The notes under the pieces were generated by a model. The model was given only the letters and a program-made list of their open reading frames with translations, ran no database searches and was not told the DNA's origin. DNA of 58,133 nt from an uncultured Prevotella sp. (GTDB taxonomy: Bacteria; Bacteroidota; Bacteroidia; Bacteroidales; Bacteroidaceae): positions 1 to 58,133 of the forward strand of contig ONDK01000008.1 in the NCBI GenBank assembly GCA_900316565.1. Direction: 5' to 3'. Of the stretch, positions 7,112-15,264 are shown in pieces (position 1 is the stretch's first letter; each line of letters begins with the position of its first letter). The position numbers and the translations under genes were made by a program.

Positions 7112-9211
7112 TTATTCTTTGTTCTTGTCAGGGTCGTGCTTGGGCTTTTCCGATTCGACCTTCAATTCTTTCTCCTCGAAGATTGCTGGGTCGTTCAGAG
7201 GTTTGCCCTTGCTTTCGTCCTTCTTCTTTTCTCTTTCCTTAGCCTTGGCTTCCTCGTCAGCAGCCTGCTGTTTGGCTATCTTGTCCTCCTCAACCTTCTT
7301 GAGAGAGTCTTTGACGGCCATCACGCGCTTTATGGAATCCACACGCAGAGAGTCGGCACGGCTCATAGGCCGCTTGAAACCATAGTCGATGTGGCGGTGC
7401 TGATAGGTCAGTGCCATGATGGAGTCGTTTGGTGTCAGCTTGCCGTTGATGTACTGCTCTATCATCAGTGAGCCGATAGGAACGCCATAGACGGCTCCGA
7501 AACCTCCGTTCTCTACGTATACGCAGATGGCTATCTTCGGTGAGTCGACGGGTGCGAAGCCCATGAATACGGAGTGGTCCTTGCCGCGGTTCTGTGCTGT
7601 TCCCGTCTTTCCGGCAATGTCGTAGCCGGGATGTACGGCACCTTTACTCGTTCCTCCGGCCACAGAGGCCTTCATGCCTTCCACCACCCATTGGTAGGAG
7701 GCTTTGGAACCCTTGGTATAGTGCTTCTGATGATACTGTGGGGGCATGGGCTTCCCGTTTATCGTGCTCACCACGTGTGGCGTTATGTAATATCCGCGGT
7801 TGGCGATGGTGGCTCCAAGGTTGGCAATCTGCAGCGGTGTGAGGTTCACCTCGCCCTGCCCGATGGCGATGCTGATGACTGACAAAGCGTTCCAACGTCC
7901 GAAGGCGTTGTCGTAGAATGCTGAGTTAGGTATCATTCCGCGCTTCTCTCCCGGTAGGTCGATGCCAAGTTTGTAGCCGAAGCCCATGCTTACCATATAG
8001 TCGCGCCACACGTCAAGAGCCTTGTCCACATTGCCGTACTTCGGGTTTGTGAGCATGTAGTAGAGTCCCCAGCAGAAGTATCCGTTGCATGATGTGCCGA
8101 GGGCCGGCACCAGACTCAGCGGTGATGGATGGTAGTGGCATCCGACATGAAGGCCCTTGAAGTAGAAGCCTCCATGGCAGGGGTAGAGGGAGTGTAGTGG
8201 GTCTGTTGTCTTCTCAGTTACGTAGGTCACTGCCTGACTTGTCTTGAACGTAGAGCCAGGAGGATACTGTCCCATGATGGCACGGTTGAGGAGCGGCTTT
8301 GCCGGGTCTATCGCCATGTCGTGCTGGTTCTTACCGCGCTGGCGTCCAATCATGATACGGGGGTCGTACGACGGTGAGGAGACCATGGCCAGAATCTCAC
8401 CTGTCTTTGGCTCTATGGCGACGATGGCACCAAGCTTTCCCTCCATGAGACGCTCGCCGAGAGCCTGAAGCTTGGCGTCGAGTCCGAGCTTGAGGTCCTT
8501 CCCCGGTTGAGGGCGGACATCGTACTTGCCGTTCTGATAGTGTCCTTTTATACGGCCGTGGGCATCGCGGAGCATTATTTGTACACCTTTGACGCCTCGC
8601 AGCTCATTCTCGTATTCTTTCTCTATGCCCTGTTTACCGATGTAGTCGCCCGGCTGATAGTAGCTGTCGTCCTCTATGTCGCTCGGTGAGACCTCTGCAA
8701 GGTCGCCAAGGAGGTGCGCAGCTATTGGCATATTGTACTGCCTCACGCTTCTTCGCTGGATATAGAAGCCTGGGAAACGGAACATCTTCTCCTGGAAGGC
8801 ACTGAACTGTGTGTCGGTAATCTGCCGTAGGAAGAGCTGTTGCGTGAAACGGCTGAAGCCTGGATTCTTTGTCCTGTCCTTGATGGCGTTCATCCGTTGA
8901 ATGAAAAATTCTTTGGTGATGTTAAGGGAATTGCAGAATTCCGTGGTGTCGATACGTCCTTCGGCCTCGTTCATAACGACCATAATGTCGTATGCCGGTT
9001 GGTTGTATACCATCAGCCGGCCATAGCGGTCGGTGATGTTTCCGCGTGAAGGGAATTCGATTTTCTTTAAGAAGGCGTTAGAGTCGGCACTCTTTCTATA
9101 GTCGTCGCTCATTATCTGTAGAGCGAAAAGCCTTACGAGATAAATGATAATGATACCTATGGCAACGGCACTGAGTACCCACCGTCTTTTTTCCAGATTG
9201 AAGTCCTTCAT
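7112..9211 (-). CDS. mrdA: Penicillin-binding protein 2, elongation transpeptidase
   Basis: Class B PBP that cross-links lateral-wall peptidoglycan with RodA. One N-terminal membrane helix (about 12-32) is followed by a dimerisation/pedestal domain and the transpeptidase domain. The catalytic serine is S320 in STFK, the SxN motif is TSCNGY, and the third motif is KTGTAQN. It is 699 aa. The fold should end near residue 625, and the remaining roughly 75 residues are an unusual Lys/Glu/Asp-rich tail with no hydrophobic core. Only 4 nt separate it from mreD upstream. Confidence 0.94.
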   Translation of the reverse strand: MKDFNLEKRRWVLSAVAIGIIIIYLVRLFALQIMSDDYRKSADSNAFLKKIEFPSRGNITDRYGRLMVYNQPAYDIMVVMNEAEGRIDTTEFCNSLNITKEFFIQRMNAIKDRTKNPGFSRFTQQLFLRQITDTQFSAFQEKMFRFPGFYIQRRSVRQYNMPIAAHLLGDLAEVSPSDIEDDSYYQPGDYIGKQGIEKEYENELRGVKGVQIMLRDAHGRIKGHYQNGKYDVRPQPGKDLKLGLDAKLQALGERLMEGKLGAIVAIEPKTGEILAMVSSPSYDPRIMIGRQRGKNQHDMAIDPAKPLLNRAIMGQYPPGSTFKTSQAVTYVTEKTTDPLHSLYPCHGGFYFKGLHVGCHYHPSPLSLVPALGTSCNGYFCWGLYYMLTNPKYGNVDKALDVWRDYMVSMGFGYKLGIDLPGEKRGMIPNSAFYDNAFGRWNALSVISIAIGQGEVNLTPLQIANLGATIANRGYYITPHVVSTINGKPMPPQYHQKHYTKGSKASYQWVVEGMKASVAGGTSKGAVHPGYDIAGKTGTAQNRGKDHSVFMGFAPVDSPKIAICVYVENGGFGAVYGVPIGSLMIEQYINGKLTPNDSIMALTYQHRHIDYGFKRPMSRADSLRVDSIKRVMAVKDSLKKVEEDKIAKQQAADEEAKAKEREKKKDESKGKPLNDPAIFEEKELKVESEKPKHDPDKNKE

Positions 9212-9215
9212 TGCC

Positions 9216-9713
9216 TTACCTCCTAACGTTCTCTATGGCAAGGATAAGAAGATAGGTCAGAATGGTGCTTCCGCCTACACATTCAAGCCAGAATAATATG
9301 TTGAAGAAGCTGAACATCTCCAACGTGAAGAAAACTATGCAGAATATGAGCACCATCAACAGTGCATAGTAGCTGAATGATGCTGTACCGAGAGTGCGGA
9401 TGCCCGGCTGAAGGTCCTCGGCGGAGTCCCTCGGTATAAAAGGCCGCAGCAGATATGGCTGTATGAGAGCCATAAGGGTCATGGTGCCACATGTCACTCC
9501 CGGTGTGTTGGCGAAGATGTCGATAAGTAATCCCATCGCAAAGCCCCACAGCATTATCGCCCATCGTGGGTAGTTGCGTTGGAAAAGCATTATGAAGTAG
9601 ATGTAAAGCAATGGTGTGGCAACCCCGAAGAGGTGCACGTGATTGAGAATGAGCACCTGTACAAGGACCAGTACCAGCAGCCAAATAGTTTTTCTAAGCG
9701 TATCTACGTTCAT
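9216..9713 (-). CDS. mreD: Rod shape-determining protein MreD
   Basis: A small polytopic membrane protein (165 aa, about five hydrophobic segments) of the elongasome. The early segments (LWLLVLVLVQVLILNHVHLFGVATP and LYIYFIMLF) resemble Bacteroidota MreD. Position is the best evidence: it lies between mreC and mrdA in the conserved order, with mrdA starting 4 nt later. Sequence conservation in MreD is always weak, so the name rests partly on context. It is separated from mreC by an unusually long 205-nt gap. Confidence 0.88.
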   Translation of the reverse strand: MNVDTLRKTIWLLVLVLVQVLILNHVHLFGVATPLLYIYFIMLFQRNYPRWAIMLWGFAMGLLIDIFANTPGVTCGTMTLMALIQPYLLRPFIPRDSAEDLQPGIRTLGTASFSYYALLMVLIFCIVFFTLEMFSFFNILFWLECVGGSTILTYLLILAIENVRR

Positions 9714-9918
9714 CTTTTCTTTCTTTTGAAGCCTTTCTTAATTAAAATATTAGGCTGCAATGATATTTTCAACTTGTTAAACAGAGACCGTAAAAAAGTT
9801 CACAGGCCTAATCCAATGGTCGGAAAGCTGTCGCCGGCCTGTCGGAGAAAAGTCTTTATGACGGTGGAATTCTAAATGCGTGAAGAAGCTGCAATGATGC
9901 TTGCAACTTCTTCTGCAA
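9714..9918 (-). other. 205-nt non-coding gap inside the mre operon
   Basis: No gene and no TAnnTTTG promoter are visible on the minus strand. A strong stem is present near the mreC end: GAAGAAG (about 9881-9887) and its partner CTTCTTC (about 9906-9912) flank further TGCA pairing. A second weak pairing involves CAGGCC/GGCCTG (about 9801-9841). It may be an RNA-processing or attenuation element that sets mreD-mrdA-rodA levels relative to mreBC. Confidence 0.4.
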
Positions 9919-10794
9919 TTAGTTATCGCTCCCTTGTGTCTTTTCCTTTATGGAGTCTTGCGCGGCTTCCAGAAGATTGAGCCTTTCCTTTACGGACGCA
10001 TCATCGATGACGCACACGTCGCGGAGGTTTCCGAAGTCGGTGGAGAGCTTCACCATCAACTTATAGCTTAATCCGTCGTCGGAGTTGTAGATATGAAGTA
10101 TCTCTCCGACGAGAACTCCCGGTGGGAACACTGACGAGTATCCGCTGGTAACAATCTTATCGTGCAAGCGGAACTTGGCGTGTCTTGGCACGTCGTCAAG
10201 GTATGCTATGTCGGAGGCTCCACCTCTCCAGTGCAGATAACCGAAGTATCCGCGTCCGTTTATGGCACAACTGATGTTCGACTCTGTGTTGAGCACTGGG
10301 ATAACCACAGAATAGTGCTTTGAGACAAGGTATACTATTCCCACTACTCCGTTGCCGCAAGCCACTCCCATATCCTCACGCACGCCGTCGGCAGTACCTT
10401 TGTTTATGGTTATGAAGTTCTGTGGCTTGTCGATGGAGTTGTCGACTACTTTCGCCGGTATGAGGCGGTAGTTGCTGAGCATCTCTAGTTGACCTTTGTG
10501 GATGAAGTCTTTGCCCAGCGTTTTGTCGTATACTCTTGCTTGCAGTTCGCTCACCTCACGTTCGAGATAAAGGTTCCGCTGCGTCAGTTCCTGGTTGGTC
10601 TTCGTGAGACTGAAGAACGCCTCCACGTCGGACTTTGCTTCCAGAACTCTTCCGAAGACACTATTTGCTGACGAGAACCATACGCTACCCTGATAGTTGT
10701 TGTATTTGAATAGCAGGACAAGGCTGATAACCTCCAGAAAAATGAAGACAAACCAGTGCTTGAACCGTGCTATGAACTCGGCTAAATTGTGCAT
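9919..10794 (-). CDS. mreC: Rod shape-determining protein MreC
   Basis: Periplasmic scaffold that binds PBP2. It is 291 aa, with one N-terminal membrane helix (about 13-30), a coiled coil (about 55-95, rich in Glu/Leu/Gln), and the two beta-barrel MreC core domain with GVREDMGVACGNGVVGIVYLV at its start. The C-terminal tail after about residue 270 is charged. It lies 46 nt after mreB in the operon. Confidence 0.93.
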   Translation of the reverse strand: MHNLAEFIARFKHWFVFIFLEVISLVLLFKYNNYQGSVWFSSANSVFGRVLEAKSDVEAFFSLTKTNQELTQRNLYLEREVSELQARVYDKTLGKDFIHKGQLEMLSNYRLIPAKVVDNSIDKPQNFITINKGTADGVREDMGVACGNGVVGIVYLVSKHYSVVIPVLNTESNISCAINGRGYFGYLHWRGGASDIAYLDDVPRHAKFRLHDKIVTSGYSSVFPPGVLVGEILHIYNSDDGLSYKLMVKLSTDFGNLRDVCVIDDASVKERLNLLEAAQDSIKEKTQGSDN

Positions 10795-10849
10795 CCTGAG
10801 ATATTAAAATGAAGAAATGAAAGAATGGAATATTACAATCAGTTTTTCA

Positions 10850-11872
10850 TTATCTCATCAGGAATGAGAACTTGTCGATGTTCTTCAGTGCTATGCCCGC
10901 ACCCTTTGCAACGCTGTGCAATGGGTCTTCGGCGATGTGGAACGGAATGTTTATCTTGTCGGACAGACGCTTGTCGAGTCCACGGAGCAGAGCACCACCA
11001 CCAGTGAGGAAGATGCCATTCTTTACGATGTCGGCATAGAGTTCAGGAGGCGTGTTCTCCAATGCTGAGAGTACAGCGTTCTCAATCTTGGCGACGGTCT
11101 TGTCAAGGCAGTGTGCTATCTCCTGGTAGCATACCGGAACCTCCATAGGCAGGGCCGTGATGCGGTTAGGACCGTGGACGATGTAATCGTCAGGAGCCTC
11201 GTTGCCAAGGTCGGTGAGGGCAGAGCCCACATGGAGCTTGATGCGCTCGGCCATACGCTCTGAAACCTTCACGTTGTGCTGGCGGCTCATGTATTCCTGT
11301 ATGTCAGCGGTGAGGTCATCGCCGGCGACACGTATGGAGTTGTTGCTTACGATGCCGCCCAGAGAGATGACAGCAATCTCCGTGGAACCGCCACCTATAT
11401 CGACAATCATGTTGCCCTCCGGTGCTTCGACGTCGATGCCGATGCCCAGTGCTGCAGCCATAGGTTCGAAGATGAGATATACGTCGCGTCCGTCAGCGTG
11501 CTCGGCTGAGTCGCGGACGGCGCGGAGCTCCACCTCGGTGCTTCCTGACGGTACTCCGATGACCATGCGCAGAGATGGAGAGAAGAGATGTCTGCCCGTG
11601 TGGACCATCTTGATAAGTCCGCGCATCATCTGCTCACAGGCTGAGAAGTTGGCAATGACACCGTCGCGCAGAGGGCGGATGGTGCGAATGTTCTCGTGAG
11701 TCTTCTCGTACATCATCTTAGCTTCGGTACCGACGGCAATCATCTTATCGGTACGTCTGTCGAGCGCTACGACTGAAGGCTCGTCAACAACAATCTGGTC
11801 ATCACTGATAATGATTGTGTTGGCGGTTCCCAGGTCCATTGCTATTTCCTGGATGAAAGAAAAGAATGACAT
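10850..11872 (-). CDS. mreB: Actin-like cell shape protein MreB
   Basis: ATP-binding filament protein that organises lateral-wall synthesis under the inner membrane. At 340 aa it has normal length. The phosphate-1 loop (AMDLGTANTII), phosphate-2 loop (NMIVDIGGGSTEIAVIS) and adenosine motif (GIFLTGGGALLRGLD) are intact. The N-terminus MSFFSFIQE is hydrophobic and probably forms the membrane-binding helix. The gene is 69 nt downstream of the purH-type gene and is probably co-transcribed from its promoter. Confidence 0.96.
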   Translation of the reverse strand: MSFFSFIQEIAMDLGTANTIIISDDQIVVDEPSVVALDRRTDKMIAVGTEAKMMYEKTHENIRTIRPLRDGVIANFSACEQMMRGLIKMVHTGRHLFSPSLRMVIGVPSGSTEVELRAVRDSAEHADGRDVYLIFEPMAAALGIGIDVEAPEGNMIVDIGGGSTEIAVISLGGIVSNNSIRVAGDDLTADIQEYMSRQHNVKVSERMAERIKLHVGSALTDLGNEAPDDYIVHGPNRITALPMEVPVCYQEIAHCLDKTVAKIENAVLSALENTPPELYADIVKNGIFLTGGGALLRGLDKRLSDKINIPFHIAEDPLHSVAKGAGIALKNIDKFSFLMR

Positions 11873-11941
11873 AAGTCCTTTTTATGTTTTAATAATTTAT
11901 CGCTTTTATTGATTCTGAATATAGAGCGGAGACGGTATGTC

Positions 11942-12535
11942 CTACTTTGCGAACCACTCGTGGATGGCTGTGTCGTAGTGGCTGCTGACGCCGAAGGCGC
12001 GCTCTGCGAAGAGCTTGCGGTCCTCGATGTCGGTCTGTGCGCCGTTCTTCTTGAGCAACTCCAGAAGTACAGGATACTCTGCCTTGCTTGGTACGATGAC
12101 CACATCCTTGAAGTTCTTTGCTCCAGCTCTGATGAGAGAGATACCGCCGATGTCGATTTTCTCTATGATATCCTGCTCGGAAGCACCGCTTGCCACGGTC
12201 TGTTCGAACGGATAGAGGTCGACAATAACGAGGTCGATGGCCGGTATGTCGTACTGCTCCATCTGCTTCTGGTCGTCAGCGTTGTCGCGGCGTGCCAGAA
12301 TTCCTCCGAAGATCTTTGGGTGGAGTGTCTTCACACGTCCTCCGAGGATACTCGGATATGTTGTTATGTCTTCAACTTTCTCACAGTCATAGCCGAGTGA
12401 CTCGATGAACTTCTGTGTTCCGCCGGTACTCAACAGTTTGACGCCTTCCTTATTGAGGCGCTCAAGGATGTCCTCCAGTCCGTCCTTGTGATAGACTGAG
12501 ATGAGTGCTGTTTTAATTTTCTTTGTGCAAGCCAT
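11942..12535 (-). CDS. Single-domain IMP cyclohydrolase (N-terminal half of PurH only)
   Basis: Closes the inosine ring of FAICAR in the last step of de novo IMP synthesis. The 197 aa correspond to the N-terminal cyclohydrolase domain of bifunctional PurH, with its conserved stretches GGRVKTLHPKIFGGIL, VDLYPFEQTVA and IDIGGISLIRAGAKN. The C-terminal AICAR transformylase domain (about 300 aa) is absent. The frame ends with a stop after HEWFAK and mreB begins only 69 nt later, so there is no room for a frameshifted remainder. The domain ends cleanly where PurH is normally divided, so it is probably functional (the PurJ-type arrangement). A separate AICAR transformylase would have to lie outside this window. 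Confidence 0.88.
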   Translation of the reverse strand: MACTKKIKTALISVYHKDGLEDILERLNKEGVKLLSTGGTQKFIESLGYDCEKVEDITTYPSILGGRVKTLHPKIFGGILARRDNADDQKQMEQYDIPAIDLVIVDLYPFEQTVASGASEQDIIEKIDIGGISLIRAGAKNFKDVVIVPSKAEYPVLLELLKKNGAQTDIEDRKLFAERAFGVSSHYDTAIHEWFAK

Positions 12536-12574
12536 ATATAATATGTGTTAGATGTCTTTTTGACTTCAAGACTG

Positions 12575-12605
12575 CAAAAATACAAAGTTTATCTGATATT
12601 GCAAA
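12575..12605 (-). promoter_or_regulatory. Promoter of the IMP cyclohydrolase-mre-mrdA-rodA operon
   Basis: Reading leftward, TTTG (complement of 12602-12605) and TATTTTTG (complement of 12575-12582) are 19 nt apart. The predicted start near 12570 leaves a leader of about 35 nt. No other consensus promoter was found down to rodA. Confidence 0.75.
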
Positions 12606-12862
12606 AAACAAATATTGAAATTTATGAAAATCAGATTTCTTTTTTATTTTTTATCAATGAGTCTTTCTGCTTTAATTATCGTCAGTATTGAGCAAGATGT
12701 TCTGAGTTGTTCTCTGCCGCTTAAATTGCAGAATTTATTATTTCGTTTTGTAAACCTGTCCTTTTATGGCCGGAAACCCATGCTTTTGCTTCCTTAAAGC
12801 TATCTTTTTTGAAGGCGGAATTCATGGTTCTGCTGGCCAAGTGAGAAACAGTCTGTTATTAG
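12606..12862. other. AT-rich intergenic region with degenerate repeat copies
   Basis: No credible gene. Two diverged relatives of the GTAAAACCTATGCTTTTAC unit can be made out at about 12750-12767 (GTAAACCTGTCCTTTTAT) and 12772-12789. No strong intrinsic terminator for the M23 peptidase gene is evident. Confidence 0.4.
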
Positions 12863-13978
12863 TTACCTTAAAGTGCCGTTGCGCCCGATGGTTAGAACCT
12901 TTGCCTGAAGGCGGTGGTTGACATGGTCGAAGAGGATACTGGGGTTGATGGTGCGCCCGTTGAAACGCACCTCGAAGTGGAGATGTGGTGTCGTGGCACG
13001 TCCGGTCTGTCCCGTCAGTCCGATTACCTGTCCAGCTTTCACCTTCTGCCCCTTTTTGACGAAGTTGCGCGACTGGTGGCTGTAGCAGGTGGAGAAGCCG
13101 TAGGCGTGGCGTATGACGATGTAGTTTCCGTATCCGAAGTATGGTCCCGACTGTGTTACGACACCGTCGAAGGCCGCAAGTACCTTGTCGTTGGGCTTTG
13201 TCTTGATGTCGACACCCGAATGCGGACGCTTGCCGCGTCCTCCATACGGACTGATGACATGCGCCCCTGCCAGAGGGTATGACCAGTGTTGTCTCTCTAT
13301 GCCCTGCAGGTCGAGTCTCAGTGTGGCATTGTCGGCGAAAGGATTGTCCATGGCATCGTCAGGGTCAAGGGATTTTATCTTCTTGTCCTCAGCCACGGAG
13401 ACCTTAACATAACTACTCTCTCGGCGGAACTCAAACTTCTGCGGGCGCAGCTTGTGGCTGGAGATGTCGAGTAATGTTGTCGGGTTTATCCATCCTCCGT
13501 CGACCATGATGGCGAACAGCGTATAGGTGCGTCCTCCGTCGCGTCCCACTATTGCCACGCGTTGTCCTGCCCGCACGCGTTGTCCGACCTTAACAAGGTT
13601 GGCTTCGTTGTGGGCGTAGACCGTTTCAAGGCCGTTGTCGTGGCGTACTACAACGGTATAGCCGTACTGTGATGTACGCTTGGCCATTCGTACCGTTCCT
13701 GGAAACATGGAGAGTACGATGTCGCCAGGTTGTGAGGTTATCTCAAGAGCTTGGCTGGCCATAAGACGGGCTTTGCCGACGGGCAGTGGAAACGAATATC
13801 CGCTTGCTGGCATTGCGCTGAAGTCGAGTTGGAACTTATTTGACTTGTTAAAGAGCCCTGGGGTACGGACGCTAATCTGCTGTTGTTCCGTTTCCGTGAA
13901 TTTTGTCTGAGCTCTTAGGCTATGGATGCTGACAGAGAGCATTAGAAAGAGCGGAAGGAGGAGTTTACTTGTTCTCAT
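12863..13978 (-). CDS. Secreted M23-family protein with two LytM domains (one degenerate)
   Basis: 371 aa with a signal peptide ending near SLRAQ (about 24). There are two LytM/M23 modules. The second (about 230-350) has the zinc ligands of the family: HSGVDI (His, Asp) and HLHFEV, so it could cut peptidoglycan cross-bridges. The first (about 75-170) keeps the fold pattern (GTVRMAKRTSQYGYTVVVRH, YAHNEANLVKVGQRVRAGQ) but has no HxxxD ligand pair and ends in TLFAIMVDGG rather than HxHFE. It is therefore probably non-catalytic and may be regulatory or wall-binding, as in EnvC/NlpD-type activators. It is divergent from the TTD14-like gene. Confidence 0.88.
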   Translation of the reverse strand: MRTSKLLLPLFLMLSVSIHSLRAQTKFTETEQQQISVRTPGLFNKSNKFQLDFSAMPASGYSFPLPVGKARLMASQALEITSQPGDIVLSMFPGTVRMAKRTSQYGYTVVVRHDNGLETVYAHNEANLVKVGQRVRAGQRVAIVGRDGGRTYTLFAIMVDGGWINPTTLLDISSHKLRPQKFEFRRESSYVKVSVAEDKKIKSLDPDDAMDNPFADNATLRLDLQGIERQHWSYPLAGAHVISPYGGRGKRPHSGVDIKTKPNDKVLAAFDGVVTQSGPYFGYGNYIVIRHAYGFSTCYSHQSRNFVKKGQKVKAGQVIGLTGQTGRATTPHLHFEVRFNGRTINPSILFDHVNHRLQAKVLTIGRNGTLR

Positions 13979-14007
13979 AACTAGTTTAGTTTCACAACTT
14001 TAGACTG

Positions 14008-14015
14008 CAAAGTTA
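14008..14015 (-). promoter_or_regulatory. -7 box of the M23 peptidase gene
   Basis: On the minus strand this reads TAACTTTG, 29 nt before the ATG. No clear -33 TTTG is seen. Confidence 0.55.
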
Positions 14016-14035
14016 CAAAATTTCCGGCATAATCC

Positions 14036-14066
14036 TTGCCTATACATCGTTTTTTTCATAACTTTG
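14036..14066 (+). promoter_or_regulatory. Promoter of the TTD14-like gene
   Basis: TTG (14036-14038) and TAACTTTG (14059-14066), 20 nt apart. The predicted leader is about 48 nt. Confidence 0.65.
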
Positions 14067-14119
14067 CAGTATTCAAGGGGGAAAGTAAAGTCTAAACAGA
14101 AACATATCGGTACAATCAA

Positions 14120-15211
14120 ATGTCTCAGAACAATATAAAGAAAATCGTCCTCACAGGTGGCCCCTGTGCGGGAAAGACCACTGCACTTGTGAAGATAATA
14201 GAGCATTTCACCAGCCGTGGCTTTAAGGTTTTTACCATTCCGGAAGTGCCTACCATGTTCCAGCAGGCCGGCATGGACTATCTCACCAAGAACCGAAACC
14301 TTTTCTATGAGGGTGAAAAGGCGACGCTGGAGATACAGCTTGCCCTGGAGGATAAGTTCATGACGATGGCTGAGCAGTGCGACGAGCCGTCGGTTATCGT
14401 CTGCGACCGTGGTGCCATGGACATCTCTGCATATATGGACTCGGCCACATGGGACAGCATAACGCACGCTGTAGGTACGTCGACCGATGAACTCCGAGAA
14501 AACCGTTATGATGCTGTTCTGCACTTGGTGTCGGCCGCTGACGGTGCAGAGAAGTTCTATACCACGGCCAACAACCCCGAACGTCATGAGGGAATAGCGC
14601 AGGCCCGTCAGCTTGATAAGCGTATTATAGAGGTTTGGACCGGTCATCCGCATCTTAGGGTTATCAACAATCACGAGAATTTTGACAATAAGCTGAACCG
14701 CGTCATCAAGGAAATCTCCGATGTCCTTGGCATTCCGCAGCCTATCGTTGCCGAGCGGAAATATATTGTGGAACTGAAAGGGGAGCCGGAGAATGTGGTC
14801 AGCAGCGACATCGTTCAGACATACCTCGTCGCCGACCCGGGTGTGGAGACTCGCCTCAGGCAGCGCAGTTGGAACGGACAGAACGTCTACGTACTCACGA
14901 CTCGCCGCCGGAACACTAACAATGAGCAGATAGAGACGGAGCGGCAGATAACAAAGAACCTCTATGACTCCCTTCTCCAGCAGGCCGATCCTTATCGCCG
15001 GACGATACACAAGCACCGTATGAGCTTTATATGGAAAGGGCAGTACTTCGAGCTTGACAAGTTTATCAAGCCCTCGAACGGTCTGATGATCCTTGAGACG
15101 AAAGGCGTCGCTGACAATGAGACAGTCAACTTCCCGCCATTTATAAAGGTCCTTAAGGATATAACCGGTCAGACGAACTACTACAATTATAATATAGCGC
15201 TCCGGAAATAG
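14120..15211 (+). CDS. P-loop ATPase fused to a CYTH-like domain (TTD14-like)
   Basis: The 363-aa protein starts with a P-loop NTPase domain: Walker A is GGPCAGKTT (about 12-20) and a Walker B/catalytic region is VICDRGAMDISAYM. This is the AAA_28 type, related to the kinase domain of NadR. From about residue 212 the sequence changes to a CYTH/triphosphate-tunnel-like fold: ERKYIVEL (the acidic first strand), TRLRQRSW, LTTRRR and FELDKF supply the alternating basic and acidic residues that line such tunnels. The same two-domain layout is known in the eukaryotic protein TTD14, which binds GTP and phosphoinositides. There is no signal peptide, so the protein is cytoplasmic. The bacterial function is not known to me; a nucleotide- or polyphosphate-handling role is an inference. 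Confidence 0.75.
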   Translation: MSQNNIKKIVLTGGPCAGKTTALVKIIEHFTSRGFKVFTIPEVPTMFQQAGMDYLTKNRNLFYEGEKATLEIQLALEDKFMTMAEQCDEPSVIVCDRGAMDISAYMDSATWDSITHAVGTSTDELRENRYDAVLHLVSAADGAEKFYTTANNPERHEGIAQARQLDKRIIEVWTGHPHLRVINNHENFDNKLNRVIKEISDVLGIPQPIVAERKYIVELKGEPENVVSSDIVQTYLVADPGVETRLRQRSWNGQNVYVLTTRRRNTNNEQIETERQITKNLYDSLLQQADPYRRTIHKHRMSFIWKGQYFELDKFIKPSNGLMILETKGVADNETVNFPPFIKVLKDITGQTNYYNYNIALRK

Positions 15212-15264
15212 CTGACTCCAGCTATTTCCACAGCGCCTCTAAAGCTCTGTGGGGCAGAGTTCTG

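Noticed and set aside
12615-12797. 60-aa open frame in the gap before the M23 peptidase gene
   Set aside because: It is AT-rich and hydrophobic by composition, overlaps the repeat remnants and lacks a promoter.
14000-15016. 338-aa open frame opposite the TTD14-like gene
   Set aside because: It covers the promoter region and the conserved P-loop gene in antisense; its length reflects codon bias of the real gene.
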